From contig VERE01000029.1 in NCBI GenBank assembly GCA_018882835.1, positions 1-35,314 of the forward strand: a DNA stretch of 35,314 bases, in the 5' to 3' direction. How positions within the stretch are numbered: the first letter of the stretch is position 1; every line of letters begins with the position of its first letter. A program made the translations under genes and the position numbers. This document shows, in pieces, positions 18,485 to 26,267 of the stretch. This DNA is from Limnohabitans sp. (GTDB lineage Bacteria > Pseudomonadota > Gammaproteobacteria > Burkholderiales > Burkholderiaceae_C). The notes beneath the pieces were generated by a model. The model had not been told where the DNA came from and did not search any database. It worked only from the letters and a program-made list of their open reading frames with translations.

Positions 18485-19387
18485 TCATCGCTTGCGCAAG
18501 CCCAGCCAGAGGACCGCACCCACCACCAGCGCCGCGCCCACCAATTGAATCGGCGCAATGGTCTGCTCCAGCAGCCACCAGGCCAGCACCAAGGCGAAGA
18601 TGGGTTCCACATTCATGATGGCCGAGTTGCCTACCACCTCCAGTCTCGGCAACACCGTGAACAAGATGGTGAAGGCCGTGCCGTACAGAAAGGTGAGCGC
18701 TGCCAAGCCCCACCACCCCGCCACGCTGTTGGGCCAATGGGATTCCCCTTGCGCGCCGATGAAACCCAGCGCCACCACGCCGGTCAGCAACATGCTGCTG
18801 AGGGTACGCAAACGGCCATCCAGGCCCTGGGTTTCATGTTGTGTCCAGACCAAGGCCAGACCAAAGAACGCGCCGGCCGCCAAGGCAAAGGCGACACCGG
18901 CGCCAATGCGGTCCCATTGTGCGGCCGACCCCAGACCCGAAGCGGCACCCAGCACATCCAAGGCCAGCGCCAGCCCCAACAAGATGACCGGCATGGCCAA
19001 GACCAGGGCGCGCTCGGGCTTGCGCCGGTACAGCAGGCCGTCCCATAACGCCGCCCACAGGGGATAGGTGTTGAAGGCCAACAAAGCCAAGGCCACGGGC
19101 AAGCGCGCCACCGATGAGTACAGGCACTGACTTTGCAAAGCGATGCACAGGCCAATCAGGGGTAAGGCCCGTTTGTGCTGGGACGTCAATTGCAGGGACA
19201 CCCGTTGAAAGATCACCAACAGGCCCACCACCAAGGCGGTGACCAGGCTGCGGCAAGCCACCGCGGTGGCCACGTCCACGCCGCTGCTGAAGGCCACGCG
19301 GGCGGCCACATGGTTGGCGCCCATCATGAAGGCAATCAGCAACAGCGTGGCGAACGCAGTCAGACTGAGCGCACGCGCTGCCGTCAT
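18485..19387 (-). CDS. DMT-superfamily (EamA) transporter at the end of the hpa operon
   Basis: This 300-residue membrane protein has about ten hydrophobic segments in two EamA repeats (N-terminal LLLIAFMMGANHVAARVAF; second repeat with VGNSAIMNVEPIFALVLAWWLLEQ). It starts inside the stop of the ketopantoate-reductase-like gene (ATGA overlap), so the two are translationally coupled. The family is mostly exporters, but some members import. Its place at the end of an aromatic catabolic operon suggests transport of the aromatic acid or relief of a toxic intermediate; this is inference from position only. No HpaX-type (MFS) 4-hydroxyphenylacetate permease is present in the window. Confidence 0.88.
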   Translation of the reverse strand: MTAARALSLTAFATLLLIAFMMGANHVAARVAFSSGVDVATAVACRSLVTALVVGLLVIFQRVSLQLTSQHKRALPLIGLCIALQSQCLYSSVARLPVALALLAFNTYPLWAALWDGLLYRRKPERALVLAMPVILLGLALALDVLGAASGLGSAAQWDRIGAGVAFALAAGAFFGLALVWTQHETQGLDGRLRTLSSMLLTGVVALGFIGAQGESHWPNSVAGWWGLAALTFLYGTAFTILFTVLPRLEVVGNSAIMNVEPIFALVLAWWLLEQTIAPIQLVGAALVVGAVLWLGLRKR

Positions 19388-20376
19388 GCCTCGGCCAGCG
19401 GGTAAAGGCCTTTGACACGCGCATGCAAGCGGCTCAAACCCAGCAAGGCATTGGTGAAGGGGGTGGCCACTCCTGTCATCTGCCCAAGCTCCTGCACGGC
19501 GCCCACCAGGGCATCGAGCTCCACAGCCCGGCCTGCTTCCACATCTTGCAGCATCGAGGTTTTGAATGCGCCCAGTCGCTGGGTCAGCCGATGGCGGTCT
19601 TGCGGTTGCTGGTCGATGGTCAAGCCCAGCAGGTTGCCGATTGCTTTGGCTTCCAGCATCACGCTGGAAATGAATTCAAGCACCAGCGGGTCGGCCAGCA
19701 CCAGGTCGGAGGTGGCCCCGGTGATGGCGCTCACGGGGTTCATGGTCATGTTGCCCCAGAGCTTGTACCAGGTGTCTTGCTGAATGCAGGGCGACAGCGT
19801 GGTCTGAAACCCGGCTTCCTGCAGCCTTTGGTGGACGCGTTGTGTGGCCGCGCTGTTGACCCCCGAGGGCTCGCCCACGATCAGGCCATGGCCAAAATGG
19901 TGTTGCACATGGCCGGGGGCGCGCATCGCACAACTGGAATGGACCACGCAGCCAATGATCTGGCGGGCTGGAATGGCTTGCGCCAAGCGGCCTTGCGGGT
20001 CCACGCTGGACAGGACCCGGTTGGCCCAGGGCCCTCCAAAGCCTTGCAAAAACCACCAGGGTACGCCGTTCATGGCGGTCAGCACCTGGGTGGTGGGCAT
20101 CATCATCGGTGCGATCTGTGGCACGACCTGTTGCAAGGCGGGCGCCTTCACCGCCAAAACAATCAAGTCCTGCGCGCCCAAGTCAGCGGCGTTGTCGCAG
20201 GCAACGACCTGCGCCGTGTGATCGCCTTGCGCATCGCTCATGCGCAAGCCTTGGTCATGCAAGGCCTTCAAGGTCTCGCCCCGCGCCAGCACGCTCAGCT
20301 GCACATCTGGCAGGCGTGACAGCAGCACGCCCATCCAGCCCCCAATGGCGCCTGCGCCCACCACACAGATTTTCAT
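19384..20376 (-). CDS. 2-dehydropantoate 2-reductase (ApbA/PanE) family protein
   Basis: The family reduces 2-keto acids such as ketopantoate to 2-hydroxy acids with NADPH. The 330-residue protein begins with the dinucleotide motif MKICVVGAGAIGG and has the family LAVKAPALQ strand, a central NGVPWW (catalytic-loop region, where the family has NG) and a C-terminal helical domain with YKLWGNMTMNPVSAITG, containing the expected lysine and asparagine. GAGG lies before the ATG. It is ten bases downstream of the class II aldolase gene and overlaps the DMT gene. Within this operon it more likely acts on a keto acid from aromatic breakdown than on pantothenate precursors, but that is inference; no known homoprotocatechuate step needs it. 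Confidence 0.85.
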   Translation of the reverse strand: MKICVVGAGAIGGWMGVLLSRLPDVQLSVLARGETLKALHDQGLRMSDAQGDHTAQVVACDNAADLGAQDLIVLAVKAPALQQVVPQIAPMMMPTTQVLTAMNGVPWWFLQGFGGPWANRVLSSVDPQGRLAQAIPARQIIGCVVHSSCAMRAPGHVQHHFGHGLIVGEPSGVNSAATQRVHQRLQEAGFQTTLSPCIQQDTWYKLWGNMTMNPVSAITGATSDLVLADPLVLEFISSVMLEAKAIGNLLGLTIDQQPQDRHRLTQRLGAFKTSMLQDVEAGRAVELDALVGAVQELGQMTGVATPFTNALLGLSRLHARVKGLYPLAEA

Positions 20377-20386
20377 GATGACAGCC

Positions 20387-21172
20387 TCACTGACGGTAAG
20401 AGGTGTCCAGCCGGTCGACCTGGCGCACCAGGGCTTCGAACACATCGCGACCGGCCCCATGGTTCGGGTTAAATTGCAGAGCATCGCGCGTGCACCGCTG
20501 GGCAATGGCTTCGGACACGGGAATGGCGGGCCCCATGCTGAAGGTGGCCAACTGGATTTCGCAAGCCCGTTGCAAGGTCCACAGAATTGCAAACGTCTGG
20601 GGCACCGTTTGGCCCCAGGCCAGCAGGCCATGGTTGCGCAAAATCACGGCGGGCTTGTTGCCAATGCTTTTCAGCACACGCGGCCCTTCGTCAGCGTGGA
20701 TGGTGATGCCCTCAAAGTCATGGTAGGCCACCATGTTGTGCAACTGCGCGCTGTAAAAGTTGGTTTGTTGCAAGCCGCCTTGCAAACAGGCGACGGCCAC
20801 GCCGGCCGTGGTGTGGGTGTGCATGACGCAGTGCGCGCCCTCAATGCCATCGTGCAAGGTGCTGTGCACCACAAACCCCGCCGGGTTGACCGGGTGGCTG
20901 GAACCGTCGAGGACCCGCCCTTGCAAGTCGATCTTGACCAGGTTGCTGGCGGTCACCTCGCTGTAATGCAAGCCGAACGGGTTGATCAGGAAATGTTTTT
21001 CACCGCCGGTGACGCTGTCGGGCAAACGCACCGTGATGTGGTTGTAAATCATTTCCGTCCAGCCCAGGTGCGCAAATACGCGGTAGCAAGCGGCCAGCTC
21101 AAGGCGGGCTGCCCACTCATCGGGATGGCAGTTGGCAGGGGAGGCGATGCGCATGGTGACAGGTTCCGCCAT
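20387..21172 (-). CDS. Class II aldolase/adducin family protein
   Basis: Members are metal-dependent aldolases, epimerases or decarboxylating enzymes acting on small sugar or keto-acid substrates. The 261-residue protein carries the likely metal ligands H118 and H120 (CVMHTHTTAGVA) and H181 (LRNHGLLAWG). The N-terminal YNHITVRLP sits where the family has its substrate-binding GN(V/I)S-like loop. The start ATG shares one base with the hpaI stop (TGATG), so translation is coupled to hpaI. It is a different fold from HpaI (which is a TIM barrel), so it is not a duplicate by descent. No step of the standard homoprotocatechuate route requires it, and its substrate is unknown. Confidence 0.85.
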   Translation of the reverse strand: MAEPVTMRIASPANCHPDEWAARLELAACYRVFAHLGWTEMIYNHITVRLPDSVTGGEKHFLINPFGLHYSEVTASNLVKIDLQGRVLDGSSHPVNPAGFVVHSTLHDGIEGAHCVMHTHTTAGVAVACLQGGLQQTNFYSAQLHNMVAYHDFEGITIHADEGPRVLKSIGNKPAVILRNHGLLAWGQTVPQTFAILWTLQRACEIQLATFSMGPAIPVSEAIAQRCTRDALQFNPNHGAGRDVFEALVRQVDRLDTSYRQ

Positions 21173-21981
21173 CAGTAGGTGCCACCCCCCGCACTGGGGG
21201 TGACGCCCGGCTTGAAGCGTGCGGCCAGTGCAGCGGTGTGACGGGTCAGCAGGTTGCCGTCCAGGCCCACGCCTACAAACAGGCCGCCGCGGTCCAGGTA
21301 ATGGCGCGACAGGGTTTCGTCCGGGGTCAGGAAGCCGGGGGCTTTGCCCGCTTGGAGGATGCGTGCAAACGCATCTTCAATGGCGGCACGCACCACCGGA
21401 TGGTCTGGCTGGCCGATGTGGCCCAGCGAGGCCGACAGGTCGGCCGGCCCGATGAAAACCCCATCTACGCCTTCTACTGCTGCAATCTCATCCAGGTTGT
21501 TCAGCGCGGTTTGCGTCTCGGCTTGTACCAGCACGCAGATTTGGTCGTTGGCTTCCTTGCCGTAATGGGTCAGTCGGCCCCAGCGGGATGCACGGGCTCC
21601 TCCCATGCCACGGATGCCTTGCGGCGGGTAGCGGCAAGCTTGAACCACTGCATGGGCTTGCTCGGCGGTGTCCACCATCGGGATCAGAACGGTTTGCACA
21701 CCCAGGTCCAGGTACTGCTTGAGCAGCGTGGTACCCGCATGGCCGTGGCCCACGGGAACACGTGCAATCGCGTGGGTGTTGGGGTAGGCCGCGATGGCTT
21801 GCAACTGGCCCAGGATGGAGTTGAGATCGTTGGGTGCATGCTCACCGTCGATGAGCAACCAGTCAAAGCCAGCGCCGGCGCAAATTTCAGCCGTGTAAGG
21901 GCTGGCCAGCCCCATCCATAAGCCTATTTGGGCGCGTTTTTCGTGGAGGGCTTTTTTGAACGGATTGATGGGTGTCTGCAT
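21172..21981 (-). CDS. hpaI: 4-hydroxy-2-oxoheptane-1,7-dioate aldolase HpaI
   Basis: HpaI catalyses the last ring-cleavage step, splitting 4-hydroxy-2-oxoheptanedioate into pyruvate and succinic semialdehyde with a divalent metal. The 269-residue protein is close to the E. coli enzyme as I recall it: GLWMGLASPYTAEICAGAG, then DWLLIDGEHAPND with D45 and H48, R74 in ARVP, and PPQGIRGMG. VEGVDGVFIGPADLSASLG follows and contains the metal-site aspartate. A macrophomate-synthase or 2-keto-3-deoxyrhamnonate aldolase activity is possible for the wider HpcH/HpaI family, but the hpa context makes HpaI the best name. It lies nine bases downstream of hpaF; the hydratase gene hpaH, normally found between them or nearby, is missing. 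Confidence 0.93.
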   Translation of the reverse strand: MQTPINPFKKALHEKRAQIGLWMGLASPYTAEICAGAGFDWLLIDGEHAPNDLNSILGQLQAIAAYPNTHAIARVPVGHGHAGTTLLKQYLDLGVQTVLIPMVDTAEQAHAVVQACRYPPQGIRGMGGARASRWGRLTHYGKEANDQICVLVQAETQTALNNLDEIAAVEGVDGVFIGPADLSASLGHIGQPDHPVVRAAIEDAFARILQAGKAPGFLTPDETLSRHYLDRGGLFVGVGLDGNLLTRHTAALAARFKPGVTPSAGGGTY

Positions 21982-21990
21982 GGCGTGGTC

Positions 21991-22413
21991 TCAGGCGGTG
22001 GGTGGGTTGAAGTAAGGGTGAAGGCTGCTGATTTTGGCATCATAGGCGGGCGCATGATCATCGATTTGAAGCGTCACGCCCAGCAACTCGCGTTGGATAC
22101 AAGGGTCGAGATGACGGTGCAGAACCGCCTTCAAGGCCTCGCCAGTGCGCAGTTTGACCGCATCACTGCGGCCAGGGCCCATGCGCAGGTTCAGGTAAAT
22201 GAAAGCGTAGTCTTTGCCTGCGGGTGGCTTGCCATCGGCAACCGCAAAATGGGCGGCGGGATACGCCAGCACCCGCGTGCCGCCCAGCGGAAACACGGCT
22301 TTGTCATGTTCGTCGCGTTGCGCCAGCAGGGTGTCAGCCAGGTCGCGGCAGAGCGCTGTCAGATCAGCGCGGCTTTCGAGGTTGGGGGTGTAAAGCAGGA
22401 CCAAATGCGGCAT
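21991..22413 (-). CDS. hpaF: 5-carboxymethyl-2-hydroxymuconate delta-isomerase HpaF
   Basis: HpaF isomerises 5-carboxymethyl-2-hydroxymuconate to 5-oxo-pent-3-ene-1,2,5-tricarboxylate. The 140-residue protein begins MPHLVLLYT; after methionine removal the N-terminal proline is the catalytic base, as in the tautomerase-like fold. Further family marks are FPLGGTRVLAY, KDYAFIYLNLRMGPGRS and the C-terminal ISSLHPYF. It is 15-20 residues longer than the classic enzyme, mainly through an insert around AVADGKPPAGK and the tail. It lies 17 bases after hpaD, with AAAGAG before its ATG. Confidence 0.92.
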   Translation of the reverse strand: MPHLVLLYTPNLESRADLTALCRDLADTLLAQRDEHDKAVFPLGGTRVLAYPAAHFAVADGKPPAGKDYAFIYLNLRMGPGRSDAVKLRTGEALKAVLHRHLDPCIQRELLGVTLQIDDHAPAYDAKISSLHPYFNPPTA

Positions 22414-22430
22414 GCGTTGCTCTTTCGTGT

Positions 22431-23297
22431 TCAGGCGGTAGGCAGGGGTGTGACCGGAAAAATCACGTTGATTTGCCCGGTGCCCGAACTGCCAAAGTAG
22501 GGCGTGATGATTTCAGCGGGGGCCGTGTAGTGTTCTGCGCCCATGGCCCCCAGCAGCATGGCGGTGTCGTGCATGCCGCCCTCGCCCCAGCACTTTTCGT
22601 TGTACAGGGGCAGCATTTTGTAGAAGGTGGCCCAGTCACCCTGGGTCCAGAGTTCCACCACGCGGTGGTCGACCTGCTCCAAAAACGGGTCCCAGACTTT
22701 GTGCATGAATTCGGGGGCTGTGCCATTGTTGGCAAAGTGGTGCGACAGCGAGCCACTGGCAAAAATAGCCACGGTGCCGTCATAGCGCTCTTCGATGGCG
22801 CGGCGCACGGCCAGGCCAAACCGGGCGCTGGTGGGCAAGTCGTGCCAGACGCACCAGCCGGAAACCCCGACCACTTTGAAATGCTGGTCCGCGTTCATGT
22901 AGCGCATGGGCACCAGGGTACCGTATTCCAGGCCCAGCGAGGTGTTGCTGTGCGCACGTGAAGCAATGCCCATCTCGTTGGCCACATCGGCGATCAGGTG
23001 CCCCAAGACCGGATTGCCCGGGTAGGCATAGGGCATGTTCTTGATGAAGTGCGGCAACTCGTTGCTGGTGTAGACGCCTTGGAACTGCGCCCCGCAGTTG
23101 ATGTGGTATTCGCTGTTGACCAGCCAGTGCGTGTCGAACACCACGATGGTGTCAACGCCCAAGGCGCGGCAACGCCGGCCGATTTCATGGTGACCGTCAA
23201 TGGCGGCTTGGCGGCAGCCTTTGTGGGGGCCGTCCAACTCCGACAGGTACATCGAGGGGACATGCGTGATTTTGGCGGCGAGTGCAAGCTTACCCAT
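22431..23297 (-). CDS. hpaD: 3,4-dihydroxyphenylacetate 2,3-dioxygenase HpaD (LigB-type extradiol enzyme)
   Basis: HpaD opens the ring of homoprotocatechuate beside the hydroxyls, giving 5-carboxymethyl-2-hydroxymuconate semialdehyde. The 288-residue protein is close to E. coli HpaD: GKLALAAKITHVPSMYLSEL, DTHWLVNSEYHINC, ELPHFIKNMPY and GTGQINVIFP. It belongs to the LigB superfamily, not the vicinal oxygen chelate dioxygenases. Likely iron ligands are H12, H57 and E239 (GEGGMHD), with H186 (SLSHHF) as the acid/base residue. A strong AAGGAG precedes the ATG. It lies downstream of hpaE after a 39-base gap, the longest in the operon, though no terminator or promoter was recognised in it. Confidence 0.95.
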   Translation of the reverse strand: MGKLALAAKITHVPSMYLSELDGPHKGCRQAAIDGHHEIGRRCRALGVDTIVVFDTHWLVNSEYHINCGAQFQGVYTSNELPHFIKNMPYAYPGNPVLGHLIADVANEMGIASRAHSNTSLGLEYGTLVPMRYMNADQHFKVVGVSGWCVWHDLPTSARFGLAVRRAIEERYDGTVAIFASGSLSHHFANNGTAPEFMHKVWDPFLEQVDHRVVELWTQGDWATFYKMLPLYNEKCWGEGGMHDTAMLLGAMGAEHYTAPAEIITPYFGSSGTGQINVIFPVTPLPTA

Positions 23298-23336
23298 GGT
23301 GGCGCTCCTTCATGCGGGGGATGGCGTGGATCACGC

Positions 23337-24809
23337 TCAGACGCCCCAGTGCGGAATGTGGTGGCTGCCCAGGGACACCGCGACGTTTTTCGGTTCACAA
23401 AACACTTCGTAGCTCCAGGTGCCGCCTTCGCGGCCGGTGCCACTGGCTTTGGTGCCGCCAAAGGGTTGGCGCAAGTCGCGCACGTTCTGGCTGTTGACAA
23501 AGCACATGCCGGCTTCCACGGCAGCAGCCACGCGGTGGGCGCGTCCCAGGTTTTCGGTCCATACATAACTCGAGAGGCCGTACTGAACGTCGTTGGCCAG
23601 GGCAATCGCATGGGCCTCGTCCTTGAACGGAATCAGGCAGGCCACCGGCCCAAAGATTTCATCCTGGGCGATCTTCATGCGGTTGTCCACGTCGGCAAAC
23701 ACGGTGGGCCAGACATAGTTGCCACGGCGCACGCGCTCGGGCAATTCGGGCGCGTCACTGGGCCGGTCCAGGCCACCACAGACCAAGGTGGCGCCTTCTT
23801 TGGGGCCAAGCTCGATGTAGCTGCGTACCTTGGCCAGATGGGCGGCGCTGATCATCGGACCCACAATGGTTTGCTCGTCCAGCGGGTCGCCTACACGAAT
23901 GCGCTTGGCGCGCTCGCTGAACTTTTGCACGAAGTCGGCGTAAATGCTTTGCTGCACCAAGATGCGGCTGCCGGCCGTGCAGCGCTCGCCGTTGTTGGAG
24001 AAGATCATAAACACGGCGGCATCCAGTGCGCGTTCCAGGTCGGCATCCTCAAAAATCACAAAGGGTGACTTGCCGCCCAGCTCCATGCTGAACTTTTTCA
24101 GGCCGGCGCTCTTCACAATGCGGTTGCCTGTGGCGGTCGATCCGGTGAAAGAAATGGCGCGCACATCGGGATGTGCCACCAAGGGTTCGCCAGCGTCGCG
24201 GCCATAGCCATGCACCAGGTTCAACACCCCGGGTGGAATCCCCGCCTCCAGCGCCAGTTCACCCAGGCGCGCGGCCGTCATGGGCGAGAGCTCGCTCATT
24301 TTCAGCACCGCCGTGTTGCCAAAGGCCAGGCAAGGGGCGACCTTCCAGGTGGCGGTCATGAAGGGGACGTTCCAAGGGCTGATCAGGGCGCACACGCCCA
24401 CCGGGTGAAACAGGGTGTAGTTCAGGTGCGTGGGCGTGGGGTAGGTATGGCCGTCCACGCGGGTGCACATCTCGGCGAAGTAGGCAAAGTTGTCGGCGGC
24501 GCGGGGCACCAGTTGTTTGCCAGTTTGGGCGATCACCTGGCCACAGTCATTGGTCTCGGTTTGGGCAATCTCGGGCACGTGGCGCGTGATCAACTCGCCG
24601 AGCTTGCGAATCAGTTTGGCGCGCTCAGGCGCAGGCGTGCTGGCCCAGGCCGGGAACGCCTCTTTGGCCGAGGCGACCGCAGCGTTGACCTCGTCTGCCC
24701 CGCCAGCGGCCACTTCGGCCAGCACTTCCTGGGTGGCAGGGTTGACGGTTTCAAAATAGGCACGAGCTGCCACCGGCTGGCCGTGAATCAAGTGATCGAT
24801 TTTTTTCAT
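23337..24809 (-). CDS. hpaE: 5-carboxymethyl-2-hydroxymuconate semialdehyde dehydrogenase HpaE
   Basis: HpaE oxidises the ring-opened semialdehyde to 5-carboxymethyl-2-hydroxymuconate with NAD+. The 490-residue protein is a standard aldehyde dehydrogenase: SPWNVPF, the nucleotide-binding FTGSTATG (221-228), the general base E243 in MELGGKSP and the nucleophile C277 in NNGERCTAGS. The C-terminal FGGTKASGTGREGG and SYEVFCEPKNVAV fit the HpaE/betaine-aldehyde-like subgroup. The product assignment relies on its place between hpaG2 and hpaD. The ribosome-binding site before the ATG at 24809 is weak; the gap to hpaG2 is 16 bases. Confidence 0.93.
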   Translation of the reverse strand: MKKIDHLIHGQPVAARAYFETVNPATQEVLAEVAAGGADEVNAAVASAKEAFPAWASTPAPERAKLIRKLGELITRHVPEIAQTETNDCGQVIAQTGKQLVPRAADNFAYFAEMCTRVDGHTYPTPTHLNYTLFHPVGVCALISPWNVPFMTATWKVAPCLAFGNTAVLKMSELSPMTAARLGELALEAGIPPGVLNLVHGYGRDAGEPLVAHPDVRAISFTGSTATGNRIVKSAGLKKFSMELGGKSPFVIFEDADLERALDAAVFMIFSNNGERCTAGSRILVQQSIYADFVQKFSERAKRIRVGDPLDEQTIVGPMISAAHLAKVRSYIELGPKEGATLVCGGLDRPSDAPELPERVRRGNYVWPTVFADVDNRMKIAQDEIFGPVACLIPFKDEAHAIALANDVQYGLSSYVWTENLGRAHRVAAAVEAGMCFVNSQNVRDLRQPFGGTKASGTGREGGTWSYEVFCEPKNVAVSLGSHHIPHWGV

Positions 24810-24825
24810 GCGCGGGCTTTCTGGT

Positions 24826-25593
24826 TCACATCAGGGCGATTTCGTTTTCAAGTTCTCCCACCCCCTCGATGGTGGTGACGATGCGGTCTCCCGGCTGGCA
24901 GTCCACCACACCGTCGGGCGTGCCGGTCAAGATCAGGTCGCCCGGCGCGAGGGTCATGAAGCTGGAGAAGTAGGCGATCAGCGTGGCCACGTCAAAAATC
25001 ATGTCGCGGGTGTTGCCTTGCTGGGTGACTTGGCCGTTGACCGTGGTTTGCAGCGCCAGGTTCATGGCGCCGCCAGGGCGTTGGTGAATGTCCGCAGCGT
25101 CGACGCGCCAGGGGCCAATGGGTGTGCAGGTGTCACGGTTTTTCACCCGCAGGTTGGGCCGGTACCAGTTTTCCAGATAGTCGCGAATGGCGTAATCGTT
25201 GGCCACCAGATAGGCCCCCACGAAATCGAGGGCGTCTTCCTTTCGCACATGGCGTGCCGTGCGGCCCACCATCACCGCCAACTCGCATTCGTAATGCATG
25301 TAGTTCACCCCGGCGGGGCGGCGCGTCAGCGCCCGGTGGCCGATCAGGGCGCCCTCGCCTTTGACGAACGCCAGCGGCTCTTTGGGGGGCTCTTTGAAGG
25401 CCAGCTCTTTGGCATGGTCCGCATAATTGAGGCCCAGCGCCAGGATCGTGCGGGGCCGTGGCGTGGGGAGCAACGGCGGCTGCCATTGCACCGCATCAAA
25501 GTTCACCCGCCGACCGTCTTCGAGTAGCAAGGCGCCCTCGCTTTCAATGGCATTGACCACATGGCCTTGGTAAACCACACGTGCGTGCTTCAT
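24826..25593 (-). CDS. hpaG2: Homoprotocatechuate decarboxylase/isomerase, catalytic subunit HpaG2 (FAH family)
   Basis: HpaG decarboxylates 5-oxo-pent-3-ene-1,2,5-tricarboxylate and isomerises the product to 2-oxo-hept-3-ene-1,7-dioate. This 255-residue protein matches the C-terminal half of the fused E. coli HpaG: LALGLNYADHAKELAFK, NYMHYECELAVMVG, NDYAIRDYLENWYRPNLRVK and LTGTPDGV. The metal ligands E102, E104 and D133 are all present, so this is the catalytic half. The start overlaps the hpaG1 stop as ATGA, and GGAGAAGG upstream is a strong ribosome-binding site. Coupled translation should give equal amounts of the two subunits. Confidence 0.93.
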   Translation of the reverse strand: MKHARVVYQGHVVNAIESEGALLLEDGRRVNFDAVQWQPPLLPTPRPRTILALGLNYADHAKELAFKEPPKEPLAFVKGEGALIGHRALTRRPAGVNYMHYECELAVMVGRTARHVRKEDALDFVGAYLVANDYAIRDYLENWYRPNLRVKNRDTCTPIGPWRVDAADIHQRPGGAMNLALQTTVNGQVTQQGNTRDMIFDVATLIAYFSSFMTLAPGDLILTGTPDGVVDCQPGDRIVTTIEGVGELENEIALM

Positions 25594-26267
25594 GCGCCTT
25601 CTCCAGTCAAGCGGTGCTGCATCACGCCCAGCCCCGGCACCGAGGGCACGCGGATGTCGATCACATCGCCCACGCGGGCACGGGGCCGACGGCCTGCGTC
25701 TGGGCCGCTGTCACACACATCCAGGCCCAGCATCAGCACATCGGCCGGCCGCAGCGTCATGAACTCGCTGACATCGGCCACCAGGGTGGACAGCGGTCGG
25801 CGCATGCGGCCCAAGTCCACCTGCTGGCAAAGCACATCGTTGACGCGCACTTCCAGGATCAAGTGGTTGGGCCGAGGCAGATCGGCGGCGGGCAGCAAGT
25901 GTGGTCCCACGCCCAAAAAGCTGTCCAGGCATTTGTATTTCACAGGGGGGCGGTAAAAGCCTTGCTCGGCAATGCTGTGCGGCAACGACACATCGTTCAG
26001 CAACACAAAGCCGCGCCAGGCGCCTTGCTCGCTCAAGACCAGACCCAAGGTGGCACCGATTTCCACTTCTGTGTGCCCTGCTGGCACAACGATAGCGCCG
26101 AGGTGGGGGGTCCAGGTGTTGGCGGTTTTGACATACAGCACGGGGGCAACCGGGGCCGCTTTGTAGGGCAGCGACGGCATGTCAGCTTCGCAGGCTTGCC
26201 ACTCGGCCTGGCTGTTGAGCAGCACGCCGTAGACCGTGCCGTGCAGGGGCATGGAAGAAGGGGTCAT
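25590..26267 (-). CDS. hpaG1: Homoprotocatechuate decarboxylase/isomerase, HpaG1 subunit (FAH family)
   Basis: This 225-residue protein corresponds to the N-terminal half of fused E. coli HpaG: HGTVYGVLLN, LPYKAAPVAPVLYVKTANTW, NDVSLPHS, FYRPPVKYKCLDSF and LSEFMTL-like VSEFMTLRPAD. Only part of the FAH metal site is kept: E69 and D92 remain, but the second glutamate is glycine (G71 in VEIGATLG). It may therefore be a structural partner of HpaG2 or carry only one of the two activities. The ATG at 26267 overlaps the hpaR stop (ATGA); a second ATG at codon 6 is possible. Having HpaG as two genes is known in some pseudomonads and differs from E. coli. Confidence 0.9.
   Translation of the reverse strand: MTPSSMPLHGTVYGVLLNSQAEWQACEADMPSLPYKAAPVAPVLYVKTANTWTPHLGAIVVPAGHTEVEIGATLGLVLSEQGAWRGFVLLNDVSLPHSIAEQGFYRPPVKYKCLDSFLGVGPHLLPAADLPRPNHLILEVRVNDVLCQQVDLGRMRRPLSTLVADVSEFMTLRPADVLMLGLDVCDSGPDAGRRPRARVGDVIDIRVPSVPGLGVMQHRLTGEGA

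Noticed and set aside
18490-18501. Perfect 12-bp palindrome GCTTGCGCAAGC just after alr, considered as a bidirectional terminator.
   Set aside because: It has no loop and no T-run on either strand and encodes the last codons of the DMT transporter, so it is not a convincing terminator.
20387-21981. The class II aldolase as a duplicate of HpaI.
   Set aside because: The two belong to different folds with different metal-site motifs (HTH...H versus D-G-E-H...R), so they are not paralogs.
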